IMG/VR virus record: IMGVR_UViG_3300037258_001222
Span: 1 to 46,650 of that record
DNA: 46,650 bases
Direction: 5' to 3' (one strand)
Origin: a virus
Shown: positions 37,289 through 45,237 of the stretch, in pieces
Numbering within the stretch: position 1 is the stretch's first letter
How the letters are laid out: each line of letters starts with the position of its first letter
The notes under the pieces: model-generated
What the model saw: only the letters and a program-made list of their open reading frames with translations
What the model was told of the DNA's origin: nothing
Databases searched by the model: none
Translations under genes and position numbers: made by a program

Positions 37289-37998
37289 CAGGCGCACACG
37301 GCGTCGATCACTCGGTGTAAGGTGCTCGTTGCCTGCGGGTTCTCGGCGACCCTGCCTTCGAGGGCGAAGGTGACGGCGTTGAAGAGCCGCCAGACGTTGC
37401 GCTGCTCCTTGAAGTCATCGAAGGACGGTTCGTCCCATTCCCGCGCGACCGTGGGGATGCGCTGGACGTTGATGACGCCCTCGCGATACAGGCGCATGAC
37501 CGCGTGGTCGGCCATCTGGTCGGACAACGCGGTGTGCCGGTAGTGCTCGAAGGTGCGGGCTTGGCGCTCGCGCTGGATGGCGAGTGGCTCGATGATCTCC
37601 ATCAATAGGCCCGGCAGTTCGCGCTTCGCGTTCGCCGTGTGGCGGCGCCGGATAACGTGATCGCCGATGAAGCTCAGATTGGAGCAGACGAACACCTGGC
37701 TGCCGAAGCTGACGCCGATGGGAAACGCCTTGTCGTGCGAATTGCGCAGACCGAGCGTGTCGGTGTAGCCGGTGTACGGGCTCCGAAGCGTCATCAGGCC
37801 GAAGTAGCGGGCGGCGTCGTGGTCGAGGGCGTGGTGCTCTTCGACGATCTCATGGCCGAACATGCCGAGGGTCGAGCGCACGAGGTCGACGAGCCTATAG
37901 TGCTCGATCGGAACGTGCGTCGCTGTCGCCGGCGGGGTATCGAGTTGGCGGAGGGCGTCATACGCTACCAAGTCGCCGCCGCTGTGAAGGTTAAGCAT
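37288..37998 (-). CDS. DUF932-family protein
   Basis: 236 residues from the ATG at 37998, which has GGGAGA 7 nt upstream. DUF932 features: RSPYTGYTDTLGLRNSHDKAFPIGVSFGSQVFVCSNLSF, a conserved core with HD and VCSN motifs, then a helical half. The family is frequent on plasmids, ICEs and phages; function unknown, suggested links with replication or modification. It is followed by a terminator beyond the next genes. Confidence 0.75.
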   Translation of the reverse strand: MLNLHSGGDLVAYDALRQLDTPPATATHVPIEHYRLVDLVRSTLGMFGHEIVEEHHALDHDAARYFGLMTLRSPYTGYTDTLGLRNSHDKAFPIGVSFGSQVFVCSNLSFIGDHVIRRRHTANAKRELPGLLMEIIEPLAIQRERQARTFEHYRHTALSDQMADHAVMRLYREGVINVQRIPTVAREWDEPSFDDFKEQRNVWRLFNAVTFALEGRVAENPQATSTLHRVIDAVCA

Positions 37999-38037
37999 TC
38001 GTATCTCCCAAATAGCAGGACTCCTCTGTAATTTTAG

Positions 38038-38066
38038 CACAAAAGAAAGGCCGCCTTCGGGCGGCC
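38038..38066 (-). terminator. intrinsic terminator with UUCG-type loop (bidirectional)
   Basis: GGCCGCC-TTCG-GGCGGCC stem (38049-38066). The minus strand continues TTTCTTTT. It follows the 44-aa gene. Confidence 0.8.
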
Positions 38067-38089
38067 TTTGAGATGGATAGTCTACCTGC

Positions 38090-38224
38090 TTATTTCCGCT
38101 TCTTAGTACGGTTACGCCGTATGCTCTTGACGATCGGATCGCGGCGCAGGCGCTCCACTTCCTTAAATAGCTTGTCTTTGCGGGCGTTGTACCGTTGGGC
38201 CACCGTCATTCCCTTTCGAGGCAT
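38090..38224 (-). CDS. 44-aa highly basic protein
   Basis: MPRKGMTVAQRYNARKDKLF, then a run of Arg/Lys to the end (IRRNRTKKRK). Strong Shine-Dalgarno GGAGG before the ATG. Probably nucleic-acid binding. It lies 9 nt after the 157-aa gene and before a terminator. Confidence 0.55.
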   Translation of the reverse strand: MPRKGMTVAQRYNARKDKLFKEVERLRRDPIVKSIRRNRTKKRK

Positions 38225-38233
38225 GGCTCCCTC

Positions 38234-38707
38234 CTACCAGCGCGGCCACATGAGCGCAGCACCTGGGCATTCGAGATACGCCTTGACAAAGCCGTGTTGG
38301 TCATCGGGGAAGCGCTTATGGTAGCGATAATATTCTGCCTGCCCGATAACTTCGGCATCGATGATCTTGCAAAAACGGTCGAGGGTTTCGCCAGACCCGT
38401 AGAGTGCGAGTAGGTGCTGATTCTGCATCGCACAAACAGCTTGCTCGCCATCGTGGGTCAAGTCATGCTCGCCGCGCCAATGGCACCAGTCGTGCCATGC
38501 CCGGAAGCACCAGTTGACCTCGGGGTCGCCATAGATGGTACGATCGGAGCCGCCTTTGTAGACGAGCATTCGTTTTCCATCGGCGAGATGTCCTTTCAGC
38601 TCCTCCAATGTCGATGGCGCTTGCTCGGATACGTCGAAGCCGAGCGGGAAAAGTTTTGAAGCGATGTGTATGATCGCCACGTTCAAGCGAGTATCGAGTG
38701 GCTGCAT
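38234..38707 (-). CDS. conserved hypothetical protein with HxxxH-like motif
   Basis: 157 residues. The segment GDPEVNWCFRAWHDWCHWRGEHDLT has closely spaced His residues reminiscent of a metal site; it is similar to hypothetical proteins of alphaproteobacterial phages and islands (memory). Strong AGGAGG Shine-Dalgarno, partly folded into the hairpin at 38715-38749. Function unknown. Confidence 0.6.
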   Translation of the reverse strand: MQPLDTRLNVAIIHIASKLFPLGFDVSEQAPSTLEELKGHLADGKRMLVYKGGSDRTIYGDPEVNWCFRAWHDWCHWRGEHDLTHDGEQAVCAMQNQHLLALYGSGETLDRFCKIIDAEVIGQAEYYRYHKRFPDDQHGFVKAYLECPGAALMWPRW

Positions 38708-38714
38708 GTAGCCT

Positions 38715-38749
38715 CCTGGAATAAGTCCCCGATCGGGACAGGTTCCAGG
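38715..38749 (-). promoter_or_regulatory. nested hairpin overlapping the Shine-Dalgarno
   Basis: Outer arms CCTGGAA/TTCCAGG and inner GTCCC/GGGAC. On the minus strand the 3' arm runs into AGGAGG before the ATG at 38707, so folding should occlude ribosome binding. Confidence 0.55.
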
Positions 38750-38854
38750 TAGGGGCGAGTCGTAGAGATTTCGCAGGTCGCTATGTTTACAGTGATGTGC
38801 GATGGATAGTATGGATGCCCATAGCTAGATTCGTTCGTTTTGCAGATCAGGTAT

Positions 38855-38881
38855 GAAAACGGCCCACGACGAGGTGGGCCG
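38855..38881 (-). terminator. intrinsic terminator
   Basis: CGGCCCAC/GTGGGCCG stem (38860-38881) then TTTT on the minus strand. It follows the 90-aa gene. The 170 bp between it and 38707 contain no gene but hold the hairpin and a likely promoter (TACTAT). Confidence 0.8.
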
Positions 38882-38913
38882 ATAGTTAAAGGTGCTCGCT
38901 CTCGGGAGCTTCA

Positions 38914-39186
38914 TTATAGATCAAACAGTGTCGGTTCGACGAGCCTGCCGGCCGCCTTACGCTGGCTCACCGGCCGGGCGTCCTCTTTGACTGGGAACAA
39001 GGTCGGCTCGGGCTGTCGTTCCCGCTTGGTCTGCTCCTTGTGCAGCTCGCGCATGTAGCGCCAGTAGAGCTTGACCGCGCGGTCGCAGGGAAGGCCGTCG
39101 AGCACGACCCGACCATGATAGGTCTCGTCTTGCTCGATGAGCGCGTAGCGGTCGCCGTCGTTGCGGACGTAATAGCCGGTGATCAT
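38914..39186 (-). CDS. hypothetical protein with two EPTLF motifs (90 aa)
   Basis: An N-terminal beta region (MITGYYVRNDGDRYALIEQD), a helical middle (AVKLYWRYMRELHKEQ), then a tail with EPTLFPV and, at the very C-terminus, EPTLFDL. These resemble the short QLxLF-type sliding-clamp binding motif, though the match is partial. GGAGG Shine-Dalgarno present. It overlaps the primase-like gene. Confidence 0.55.
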   Translation of the reverse strand: MITGYYVRNDGDRYALIEQDETYHGRVVLDGLPCDRAVKLYWRYMRELHKEQTKRERQPEPTLFPVKEDARPVSQRKAAGRLVEPTLFDL

Positions 39187-39758
39187 GCCGGCCTCCGAAG
39201 CGGAACGACCTTCTGCTCGATGCCGTGCCAGCGCGGGGGCAGCTTGGCGATCTCCTCGACGCCGACGTATCCGGCCAGCTCGCCGGACGGGAGGCGGATC
39301 GGGATGGCGACCAAGCCGCGCATGATGCCGCGCGCGCAGTAGCCGATGCCGAGGGCCTTGGCGTCCTCGGGCTCGAAGCCGAGGGCGACGACGGCTGCGT
39401 GATCGTGCTCAAGCTCAAGGGGCTTGAGGCCGGAACTGTCCCCATTCGGGGAAACTTGTCCTGGGGATTGTTCCTTCTTAGAAGGATGGTCCCGGTCGAG
39501 CCACGCCGCCGCTTCCTTGGCTTCGGATTTGCGGATGTGCGCGGTGAGGGCGATGAGATCACCGCCGACATGGGCCGCCCAGCAGTACCAGACTTGCTTG
39601 CTGGGAGTGATGACAAGGGCTCGTTCGCCACCGCTTGCGCATGCCGGGCACGGACCTCGAAAGGTCTGCCCCGATTGCTTTAACGTAAGGCCAAGTAGGT
39701 CGGCTGTCTTCTCGATAGTGAGCCGCTGTTTCAAGGCGGCGAAGTCCACATAAGGCAT
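39183..39758 (-). CDS. truncated DnaG-like (CHC2 zinc-finger) primase protein
   Basis: 191 residues. The zinc domain (about 1-100) has FRGPCPACASGGERALVITPSKQVWYCWAAHVGGDLIAL, the primase zinc-ribbon pattern with a divergent second pair (C-W-A-A-H). Residues about 130-185 resemble the start of the DnaG polymerase domain (RGLVAIPIRLPSGELAGYVG). The catalytic TOPRIM part is missing, so primer synthesis is unlikely unless another subunit supplies it. GGAGG Shine-Dalgarno. Confidence 0.7.
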   Translation of the reverse strand: MPYVDFAALKQRLTIEKTADLLGLTLKQSGQTFRGPCPACASGGERALVITPSKQVWYCWAAHVGGDLIALTAHIRKSEAKEAAAWLDRDHPSKKEQSPGQVSPNGDSSGLKPLELEHDHAAVVALGFEPEDAKALGIGYCARGIMRGLVAIPIRLPSGELAGYVGVEEIAKLPPRWHGIEQKVVPLRRPA

Positions 39759-39825
39759 GACCGCCTCCGTAAGTAGCTTCCTCCGTCATGGTAGCATGGC
39801 GGAGGAACGCAACCCGGAGGTCCGA

Positions 39826-40014
39826 ATGGCACAAGGCAAGCGCCCCGATTATCGCGTGTTCGTTACGCGCGACTCCGGTGGCAAGACGTATTACAACCCT
39901 ATCGGCGCCGCCTGGAAAGTCGGCAATGACGGTATCAGCATCAAGCTCGATGCGCTGCCCGTTTCAGGCGAGATGGTTCTCTTTCCTCCACGCGAAGACG
40001 ACGGCGCCGATTAG
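39826..40014 (+). CDS. 62-aa conserved mobile-element protein
   Basis: ATG at 39826 chosen for the GGAGG 6 nt upstream. Beta-rich: MAQGKRPDYRVFVTRDSG, then IGAAWKVGNDGISIKLDALP. This pattern is familiar from small proteins near plasmid and ICE transfer genes in proteobacteria (memory). Function unknown; predicted soluble. It is transcribed alone and ends in a terminator. Confidence 0.6.
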   Translation: MAQGKRPDYRVFVTRDSGGKTYYNPIGAAWKVGNDGISIKLDALPVSGEMVLFPPREDDGAD

Positions 40015-40028
40015 GCGCCGTTTCGCTT
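40003..40028 (+). terminator. intrinsic terminator of 62-aa gene
   Basis: GGCGCC-GATTA-GGCGCC then GTTTCGCTTT, overlapping the gene end. Confidence 0.65.
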
Positions 40029-40945
40029 TATCCTATCTGCACCTGGCTCCCGTCAGCGGCGATCCACGGCTCGTTGAAGATGCCGTACATGATCGGCGGC
40101 ACATGCCAGGATGGTCCGAAATAGGAGACGCTTTTGAAAAGAAAATGCTTTGCGTACTGCGGCGCGCCGAGCGTGTGGTAGTAGTCGAGCATGTGCTGGA
40201 GGTGCAGCGCGTTGGTGGTGATGGTTAGCACATTGAAGGCTGGGATGCCGAAATGTGCGCGGTAGGTCCGGTTGTCGAGAATATCAAGGTAACCGGAGAG
40301 TTTGCGGCCATAGGCGGTCTTGGCCGTGTCGCTGTTGATGCTTTCGGTGCGGCGGTCGATTTCAACAGCATAGAACGCTGGCTTCTCCCCCTGGATGACA
40401 AAGAGGTTGTCGGGAACGACGTGCCGGCCCTGAGCAGGGATAGCAAGCGGATTAGCCGCCTTCTTCGTCGTCTCCGGGCATTTCGCGTGATTGATGATGG
40501 TCGCCGTGTCGGCGAACTTGAGGCCTTTGCGCTCTGCGGCGAGCTGGATAGATGCCGCGCAGCAGGCGCCCATGAGCCTATGAATGAAAGGGTCAGTGCG
40601 CTGGTTGAGGCGGATGCTCCGTTCGGCCAGGGCGACGAGCGCGCGCGGCGTGAGGTCGTAGATGTTCGGCTGGAACTTTCCGTCGATCGAGGCCCACTGC
40701 TGCTCCGGTCGGTAGAGGTAGGGCGCGTCGCCCGTGGTGCCGTGGGTGAGCTTCGATACCTTGCGCTTCAGCGAGACAAGCCCCTTGGCCGCGTCCTTGG
40801 TGAACTCATAGAGATAGTGAACGGGCAGCGGGCCGTGCCGGTTGATCGCCTGGAATAAGAGGATGTCGCGCGGCGTGAGGCGGATAAAGCCGTTGCGCGG
40901 CTGCGGCGGAGCGAAGCGGAGGCGGCGGCCAAGAGCATCGAGCAT
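40028..40945 (-). CDS. replication-relaxation family protein
   Basis: 305 residues. Residues about 20-100 form a winged-helix region (LTPRDILLFQAI, LYEFTKDAAKGLVSLKRKVSKL). Residues 175-215 carry the nuclease-like motif VPDNLFVIQGEKPAFYAVEIDRRTES with D179, E195 and D197, followed by Lys and Tyr. Members of this family (Replic_Relax) serve plasmid replication initiation or relaxation. Here it accompanies two coupling-type ATPases and an inverted-repeat locus, so a nicking or initiation role for mobilisation is the best inference. Confidence 0.75.
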   Translation of the reverse strand: MLDALGRRLRFAPPQPRNGFIRLTPRDILLFQAINRHGPLPVHYLYEFTKDAAKGLVSLKRKVSKLTHGTTGDAPYLYRPEQQWASIDGKFQPNIYDLTPRALVALAERSIRLNQRTDPFIHRLMGACCAASIQLAAERKGLKFADTATIINHAKCPETTKKAANPLAIPAQGRHVVPDNLFVIQGEKPAFYAVEIDRRTESINSDTAKTAYGRKLSGYLDILDNRTYRAHFGIPAFNVLTITTNALHLQHMLDYYHTLGAPQYAKHFLFKSVSYFGPSWHVPPIMYGIFNEPWIAADGSQVQIG

Positions 40946-41045
40946 ACATGTCTGATAGTCCCGCTACCGGCCGATTTCACCGGCCAGTATGGCGCGCGGC
41001 TGGCACTGTGGCTTATGTCCGTGCGCTATGCACATACCTGTGATT

Positions 41046-43250
41046 TTAGCATATCCGCCATGCGTCATCCTCTGCCGCATCCTTTCGATCTAGGAAATCA
41101 TCGATGTGGTCTTGCAGTTCGGCTGCCCGTTTGGCGTTCCCGCGACGGATTGCAAGTGCGAGCTGCGCATAGGCGTCCGCGAGTGCCAGGTCATCTTGCT
41201 GTGTCCACGGCCGCGTTTCTGGCGGGGGTTTTTTGGCCGTAGGGCCGGGACGCGGTGGTCGTTGCCGGTGGGTATGCTGCTGCCGCGCCCCGACACGCTC
41301 GCGATTCCTGCGCCGCATCTCCTCATACGCGGCCTCCGAAAGTCGCGGCTGCTTGTCTACTTCGTCGATCATGACTGAACATGATACGGCCTTTGGCGTC
41401 ACGTCCTGGATGTAGGTTGCGAAATGGTGGCGCGGTTGGTTGAGGACGAACTGTGGGTCGGTCCGCATCCACGTCGCGAGCGTCTTGGCGTCGTCGACTG
41501 ATACCCGAGAGGCCATGTGGATAGCCGGCTCGGTCGCAAGAGCCGCACGAAGGGATTGGCTGCATTCCTCTAGGTCGTGATGAGCAAGCACGCAGCCCAT
41601 CTTAAACTTGCGCGCATCGGTCAAAATATCCTTTGTTCGCGTGTCGAAATACTGGTTTGCTTCATCGACGAATAGAAATGCGGGTTTGCGACGCTCTTCA
41701 GGAATGGATGCTCGCTCGAAGATGGCTTGAAGGATGCGAGCGATAAACACGCGGCCATATAAAGCGCTATCCTGCTTCAAAAAATCCTGCGCCGTGTCGA
41801 TGAGGATGATCGCTCCATCGTTCAGAAGCTCATAAAAGTCGATCACGTTCTCTCTCGACGAGAACAGGCGGTCGAGCGTAGGGGTCTGCCGGACGCCCTG
41901 CAATCGATAGCGCAACTGGTCTTTGGTCTCCTTGAATTCACGGCTCCGATAGTCTCGACGGAAAAAATCGCGCTGCGCATCGGAAGCAAGGGTGACGGCC
42001 TGCTCGAACCACGCGGGCGGCTGCTCGGCCATGAGGTCAATAAGGTCTTGCAGAACGGCGTTGTCGCCGGTCGCCTCGGGGAGCATGAGGAGGAGGCGCG
42101 CGCAATATTCAAATAGGATGCCTTGCTTGCCAGTGAGGTCGAGCCCCATTCCCTCAAAAAGATAATCGAGCGTCTCAATCGCCGCCGTCGCCGCCTGCTC
42201 CTTCTCAAGATCGGAGTAGCGCCGAAGGCGCGAAGGGTTGAAGGCGAATATGTTGATGGCTGGCGGTGTGCGATCGCGGGGAGTTATGAGGACGAGCTTG
42301 TCGCGAATGTGCGGGAGATCGAGGCGGCTGACATAATCCACAAGGTCGTTGTGGCTATCGACGATCACGAGGGCAGGAGGATCGTCGGAAAGGATGTCGT
42401 GGAGTACAAGGCGTTTCAGTAGCGTCGTCTTCCCCGCCTTGTTGCCGCCGATGATGTGCATGTGGCTGAAGCGTTCTTCGTAGGCATATCGGAGTGAGAC
42501 TGGCTGGTGCAAGATCCGAGCGAATGGCGTATCGTCAAGAGTCTTCTCCGGGTCAACCTGATCTCTATGGTATTGCTGATTCCCATTTTTATCATAGCTC
42601 GCCACCCGGCTGAGGATAACTTCATACGGAGCTTGCAAAGCGCGCGGTCGTAAATCACCGTAGTTTGGATGTCCTTTTTCGGTCCAATCACCGCATCTGT
42701 TGAAGAAAATGATATCAACCATTTTCGGCACCGTCTGTGCCGGGTCGCGTAGACAAGAAATGAAGTGCGTGGAGAGTGGCGATGAAAACGACGTTCGTAT
42801 TTCCTTGGCGAGCAGAATGAGCGCATCAACGATGGTATTCGCGTGCTGATCAACGGTTTCGCTTCGTATCTTGTCCTTGTGGAGAGCACCTTTGGCCTCC
42901 TCTCCACGAATCAAATCGTCGATTGTCTCATAGAACAATGAAAGCCAGGGCTGCGCGGGTATGAAGAGGTCCACCGCTCTTTGGGCGCGTTGACGAACGA
43001 TCTCCGAAGGTTTGAGAGTTTGTTGTTCAGTCCTGCGTTCTTCAGGTGCAGCGGGAGGCGCTTGTGGGCTTGGTTGATCGGAAATCGATCGTGGGGTGGT
43101 GAAATATTCTTCCAACCATTCAAAACCATTTTGTAAAATGGCAGATATCCCCACTATGAATAGAACCGGGATTCCAATTAAGAGAACCACAAAGAACATT
43201 ATCTTGAGCCCGCCAGCTACAAGGAAGCCGATTAGGTCAAAAAACCACAT
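41046..43250 (-). CDS. VirD4/HerA-like membrane-anchored DNA-transfer ATPase
   Basis: 734 residues. A hydrophobic N-terminus with two spans (about 6-25 and 26-40). Walker A GGNKAGKT (268-275), Walker B-like ALVIVDSHND (near 296), later acidic FLFVDEANQYFD (about 545) and a QPRHHFA region. The tail is Pro/Arg-rich and disordered, then a helical segment. Architecture fits a hexameric coupling ATPase. Start overlaps the preceding ATPase gene. No other secretion-channel genes appear in the window. Confidence 0.8.
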   Translation of the reverse strand: MWFFDLIGFLVAGGLKIMFFVVLLIGIPVLFIVGISAILQNGFEWLEEYFTTPRSISDQPSPQAPPAAPEERRTEQQTLKPSEIVRQRAQRAVDLFIPAQPWLSLFYETIDDLIRGEEAKGALHKDKIRSETVDQHANTIVDALILLAKEIRTSFSSPLSTHFISCLRDPAQTVPKMVDIIFFNRCGDWTEKGHPNYGDLRPRALQAPYEVILSRVASYDKNGNQQYHRDQVDPEKTLDDTPFARILHQPVSLRYAYEERFSHMHIIGGNKAGKTTLLKRLVLHDILSDDPPALVIVDSHNDLVDYVSRLDLPHIRDKLVLITPRDRTPPAINIFAFNPSRLRRYSDLEKEQAATAAIETLDYLFEGMGLDLTGKQGILFEYCARLLLMLPEATGDNAVLQDLIDLMAEQPPAWFEQAVTLASDAQRDFFRRDYRSREFKETKDQLRYRLQGVRQTPTLDRLFSSRENVIDFYELLNDGAIILIDTAQDFLKQDSALYGRVFIARILQAIFERASIPEERRKPAFLFVDEANQYFDTRTKDILTDARKFKMGCVLAHHDLEECSQSLRAALATEPAIHMASRVSVDDAKTLATWMRTDPQFVLNQPRHHFATYIQDVTPKAVSCSVMIDEVDKQPRLSEAAYEEMRRRNRERVGARQQHTHRQRPPRPGPTAKKPPPETRPWTQQDDLALADAYAQLALAIRRGNAKRAAELQDHIDDFLDRKDAAEDDAWRIC

Positions 43251-44379
43251 CGAAGATAGCCCTGATTTGTGATTCTACTTTTTCTCTCGGCCGCCCATAC
43301 CTGGCCTGCATCCGTTTGAGGACGGACGCCAGCATACCCGTTTTCGCCCAGGCAGGTGGAGCGGTTTTTATCCAAATGGGCGAGCTTGGCACGCCGCGTT
43401 CGTTCCGGCGCATGATCGCTTCGTAGTTCTGAGTGTCGGTCAGCGTGGCGGCATTGGCAACTTCGATGCCCAGCTCTCCGGCGAGAAGCTTCGCATCTTG
43501 GCTCCCGACTCTGAACACGACGAGGGTCCCGATATTGCCGAGGACGGCCTGGCGCAGCCCCTCGGGGAGTTGCCCGAGATACTGGTTCGCAAGGCAAAGG
43601 GTCAGACCCCACTTGCGGCTTTCCGAGAGAATCGTGCCGAAGCTGTCGGTGGCGAACGACTGGAACTCGTCCGCATACAGCGTGTACGGGATGCGCTCGC
43701 TCTCGGGAAGCGTGACGCGCCGCGCGGTGGCCTGGGCAATGGCCGTGACGAAAAGGGCACCAAGCAGATGCGCGGGTTCCTGGCCGATGCCGGAGAGGTT
43801 GGCGATGAAGGTTTTACCGTTCACGATGTCATCGAACTTGAGCACCGATTTCTGGCAGAGCACGGCGCGGATGGTCGGGTTGGCGCAAAACTGCCCGACC
43901 TTGTTCTGTATCGGCGCGACGGCTTCGTTCTTGAAGCGTTCAGAATATCCTGCGAACTCATGCTCCCAGTACCAATGGATGAAGGGGTCGCCGCAGCGCT
44001 GCAAGCAGTGCGCCCGGTAACGGTCGTCGGCGAGGACGCGCGGCAGATGCAGCAGCGTCGCGCGGTTATCGATGAGGAGCCGCAGCGCGTTGTAGAGGAT
44101 GTATTCCATCCGCGGTCCCCAGCTCTCCGCCCAGATGTGTTTGAACGCCGAGACGATTTCGGACGCGGTAAGAGCGTCGCCGTTCTCAAGCGGGTTGAAG
44201 CCGAGCGGGATGGAATGGTGGAAGTAGATGGTGCGGTTCGGATCGCAGGCGTCCGCTACTTGGTTGGCGAGGTCGCCGTGCGGGTCGAGCAAAGCGAAGG
44301 AGTGGTCGCGCGTCATCAAGGACGCGAGCATGGTGCTCTTGCCGGTGCCGCTGCGTCCTATGAGATACGTGTGGGCCAT
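43237..44379 (-). CDS. second VirD4/TraG-like ATPase
   Basis: 380 residues from the ATG at 44379. An open frame continues upstream to 44574, but that part is unlike the family and runs into the inverted repeat; MHDTTS at 44496 is another possible start. Walker A GRSGTGKST (residues 8-16), then LLDPHGD (Walker B-like) and YADEFQSFATDSF, with SRKWGLTLCLANQYLGQL as the sensor region. These match TraM-recognition-type coupling ATPases. No membrane anchor from this start. It forms an operon with the larger ATPase. Confidence 0.75.
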   Translation of the reverse strand: MAHTYLIGRSGTGKSTMLASLMTRDHSFALLDPHGDLANQVADACDPNRTIYFHHSIPLGFNPLENGDALTASEIVSAFKHIWAESWGPRMEYILYNALRLLIDNRATLLHLPRVLADDRYRAHCLQRCGDPFIHWYWEHEFAGYSERFKNEAVAPIQNKVGQFCANPTIRAVLCQKSVLKFDDIVNGKTFIANLSGIGQEPAHLLGALFVTAIAQATARRVTLPESERIPYTLYADEFQSFATDSFGTILSESRKWGLTLCLANQYLGQLPEGLRQAVLGNIGTLVVFRVGSQDAKLLAGELGIEVANAATLTDTQNYEAIMRRNERGVPSSPIWIKTAPPAWAKTGMLASVLKRMQARYGRPREKVESQIRAIFDVVF

Positions 44380-44544
44380 GCGTCGGCAGCGGAGCCGTAG
44401 CGAGAGGTCGTGCCTTTGACATGCGCTCGGTGGCCGCTGCCGGCGGCTGTCTCTCACAAGGTGAAGTATAAACACGACAGGGCTGGTGGTGTCGTGCATC
44501 GGGTGGGCGATCCGTCCTTTATGTCCGATAGGAAGAGTGCCGCT

Positions 44545-44679
44545 CACTGTGCGTCGTTGAAGCGATAGCGCCACGACCCCAGCCGTTCTGCCCCGAGCGG
44601 ATACGCGAGGTGGTCTGCGGATAGCGAAAGCTAACCGACAGAACGGATGGGGTCGTGGCGTGAAGCCCGACGCACAGTG
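44545..44679. repeat. large nested inverted repeat (candidate oriT, origin or structured RNA)
   Basis: A perfect 12-bp outer pair (44545-44556 with 44668-44679), an internal loop, a 22-bp pair with one mismatch (44569-44590 with 44639-44660), and a central loop with a CGG-A-TAGC-GAAA-GCTA-A-CCG hairpin (44618-44637). It lies in the gene-free interval between the 129-aa gene and the coupling ATPases. Confidence 0.75.
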
Positions 44680-44703
44680 ATGCGGAAGCGTAGGTGAATG
44701 CCT

Positions 44704-44767
44704 CTATGCCATGAGGCATAGGGAATAGGCATAGTCGGAGCATATCCGTATGCCCGCTGCGTATGCC
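44704..44767. repeat. TATGCC/GGCATA iteron-like array
   Basis: Five copies of one hexamer: 44705, 44715, 44728, 44749 and 44762. The two same-strand pairs (44715/44728 and 44749/44762) are each spaced exactly 13 bp, arranged as mirror pairs around about 44741. The first two copies also form a hairpin. Confidence 0.6.
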
Positions 44768-44769
44768 GT

Positions 44770-44794
44770 AAGAACAGCGCCCGTTAGGGCGCTG
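44770..44794 (-). terminator. hairpin terminator over the 129-aa gene stop
   Basis: CAGCGCCC-GTTA-GGGCGCTG stem (44775-44794) with the stop codon in its loop and TTCTT after it on the minus strand. The short T-run makes it moderate. Confidence 0.55.
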
Positions 44795-45173
44795 CATAGG
44801 TTCCGTCATTGAGGGTAAGTTTGCCCGCTTTCTTCAAAGCGGAGAGAGCATTGGCGACCGATTGCGAGCCGGATTTGTCGCCATCGGCGATGCCGAGGAT
44901 GGCGCGAACGTCGGCGGGCGATGATGCCTTGGCCTTTACGATGTCGTATACCTGATCGCGGATGCCGGAGCGCCGGCCGCCGGTTGTTGTCCGCTGCCGG
45001 GGTTGAACGGCTGGCTTGCCCGTCTTGGCGGCTTCGTAGGCGTCGATCGCCGCGAGTTCGCGGTTGATGTCTGTGAGCTTGGTTTCAAGCTCGTGCTGCT
45101 GGCCGGAAATCGTCTCGCGCTCGCGGTGAAGGCGCTCGCGTTCGTGTGTGATGAAGTCGGCGAACGATTGCAT
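44784..45173 (-). CDS. coiled-coil plus winged-helix-like protein (129 aa)
   Basis: Residues 1-45 form an amphipathic coiled coil (HERERLHRERETISGQQHEL). A basic linker (PRQRTTTGGRRSG) leads to a helix-turn-helix-like C-terminus: IRDQVYDIVKAKASSPADVRAILGI, then SVANALSALKKAGKL. This resembles a MarR/wHTH half-site binder, perhaps acting on the adjacent iteron array. AGGAGAG Shine-Dalgarno. Confidence 0.6.
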   Translation of the reverse strand: MQSFADFITHERERLHRERETISGQQHELETKLTDINRELAAIDAYEAAKTGKPAVQPRQRTTTGGRRSGIRDQVYDIVKAKASSPADVRAILGIADGDKSGSQSVANALSALKKAGKLTLNDGTYAAP

Positions 45174-45195
45174 TGGGCTCTCCTTTCTGTGAGAG

Positions 45196-45204
45196 AGTAT
45201 ACCA
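45196..45204 (-). promoter_or_regulatory. extended -10 promoter of 129-aa gene
   Basis: Minus-strand TGGTATACT placed directly after the AlpA terminator. Confidence 0.5.
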
Positions 45205-45231
45205 AAAAAAGAGGGCCGCGTGTAGCGGCCC
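45203..45231 (-). terminator. intrinsic terminator after AlpA-like gene
   Basis: GGGCCGC/GCGGCCC stem (45213-45231) and seven T on the minus strand. Confidence 0.85.
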
Positions 45232-45237
45232 TACCTC

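Noticed and set aside
44380-44574. N-terminal extension of the second coupling ATPase
   Set aside because: It reads into the inverted repeat and is Arg-rich without similarity to the family; the start at 44379 or 44496 is preferred.
44545-44679. Retron msr-msd or group II intron interpretation of the inverted repeat
   Set aside because: No reverse transcriptase reading frame is adjacent in the window.
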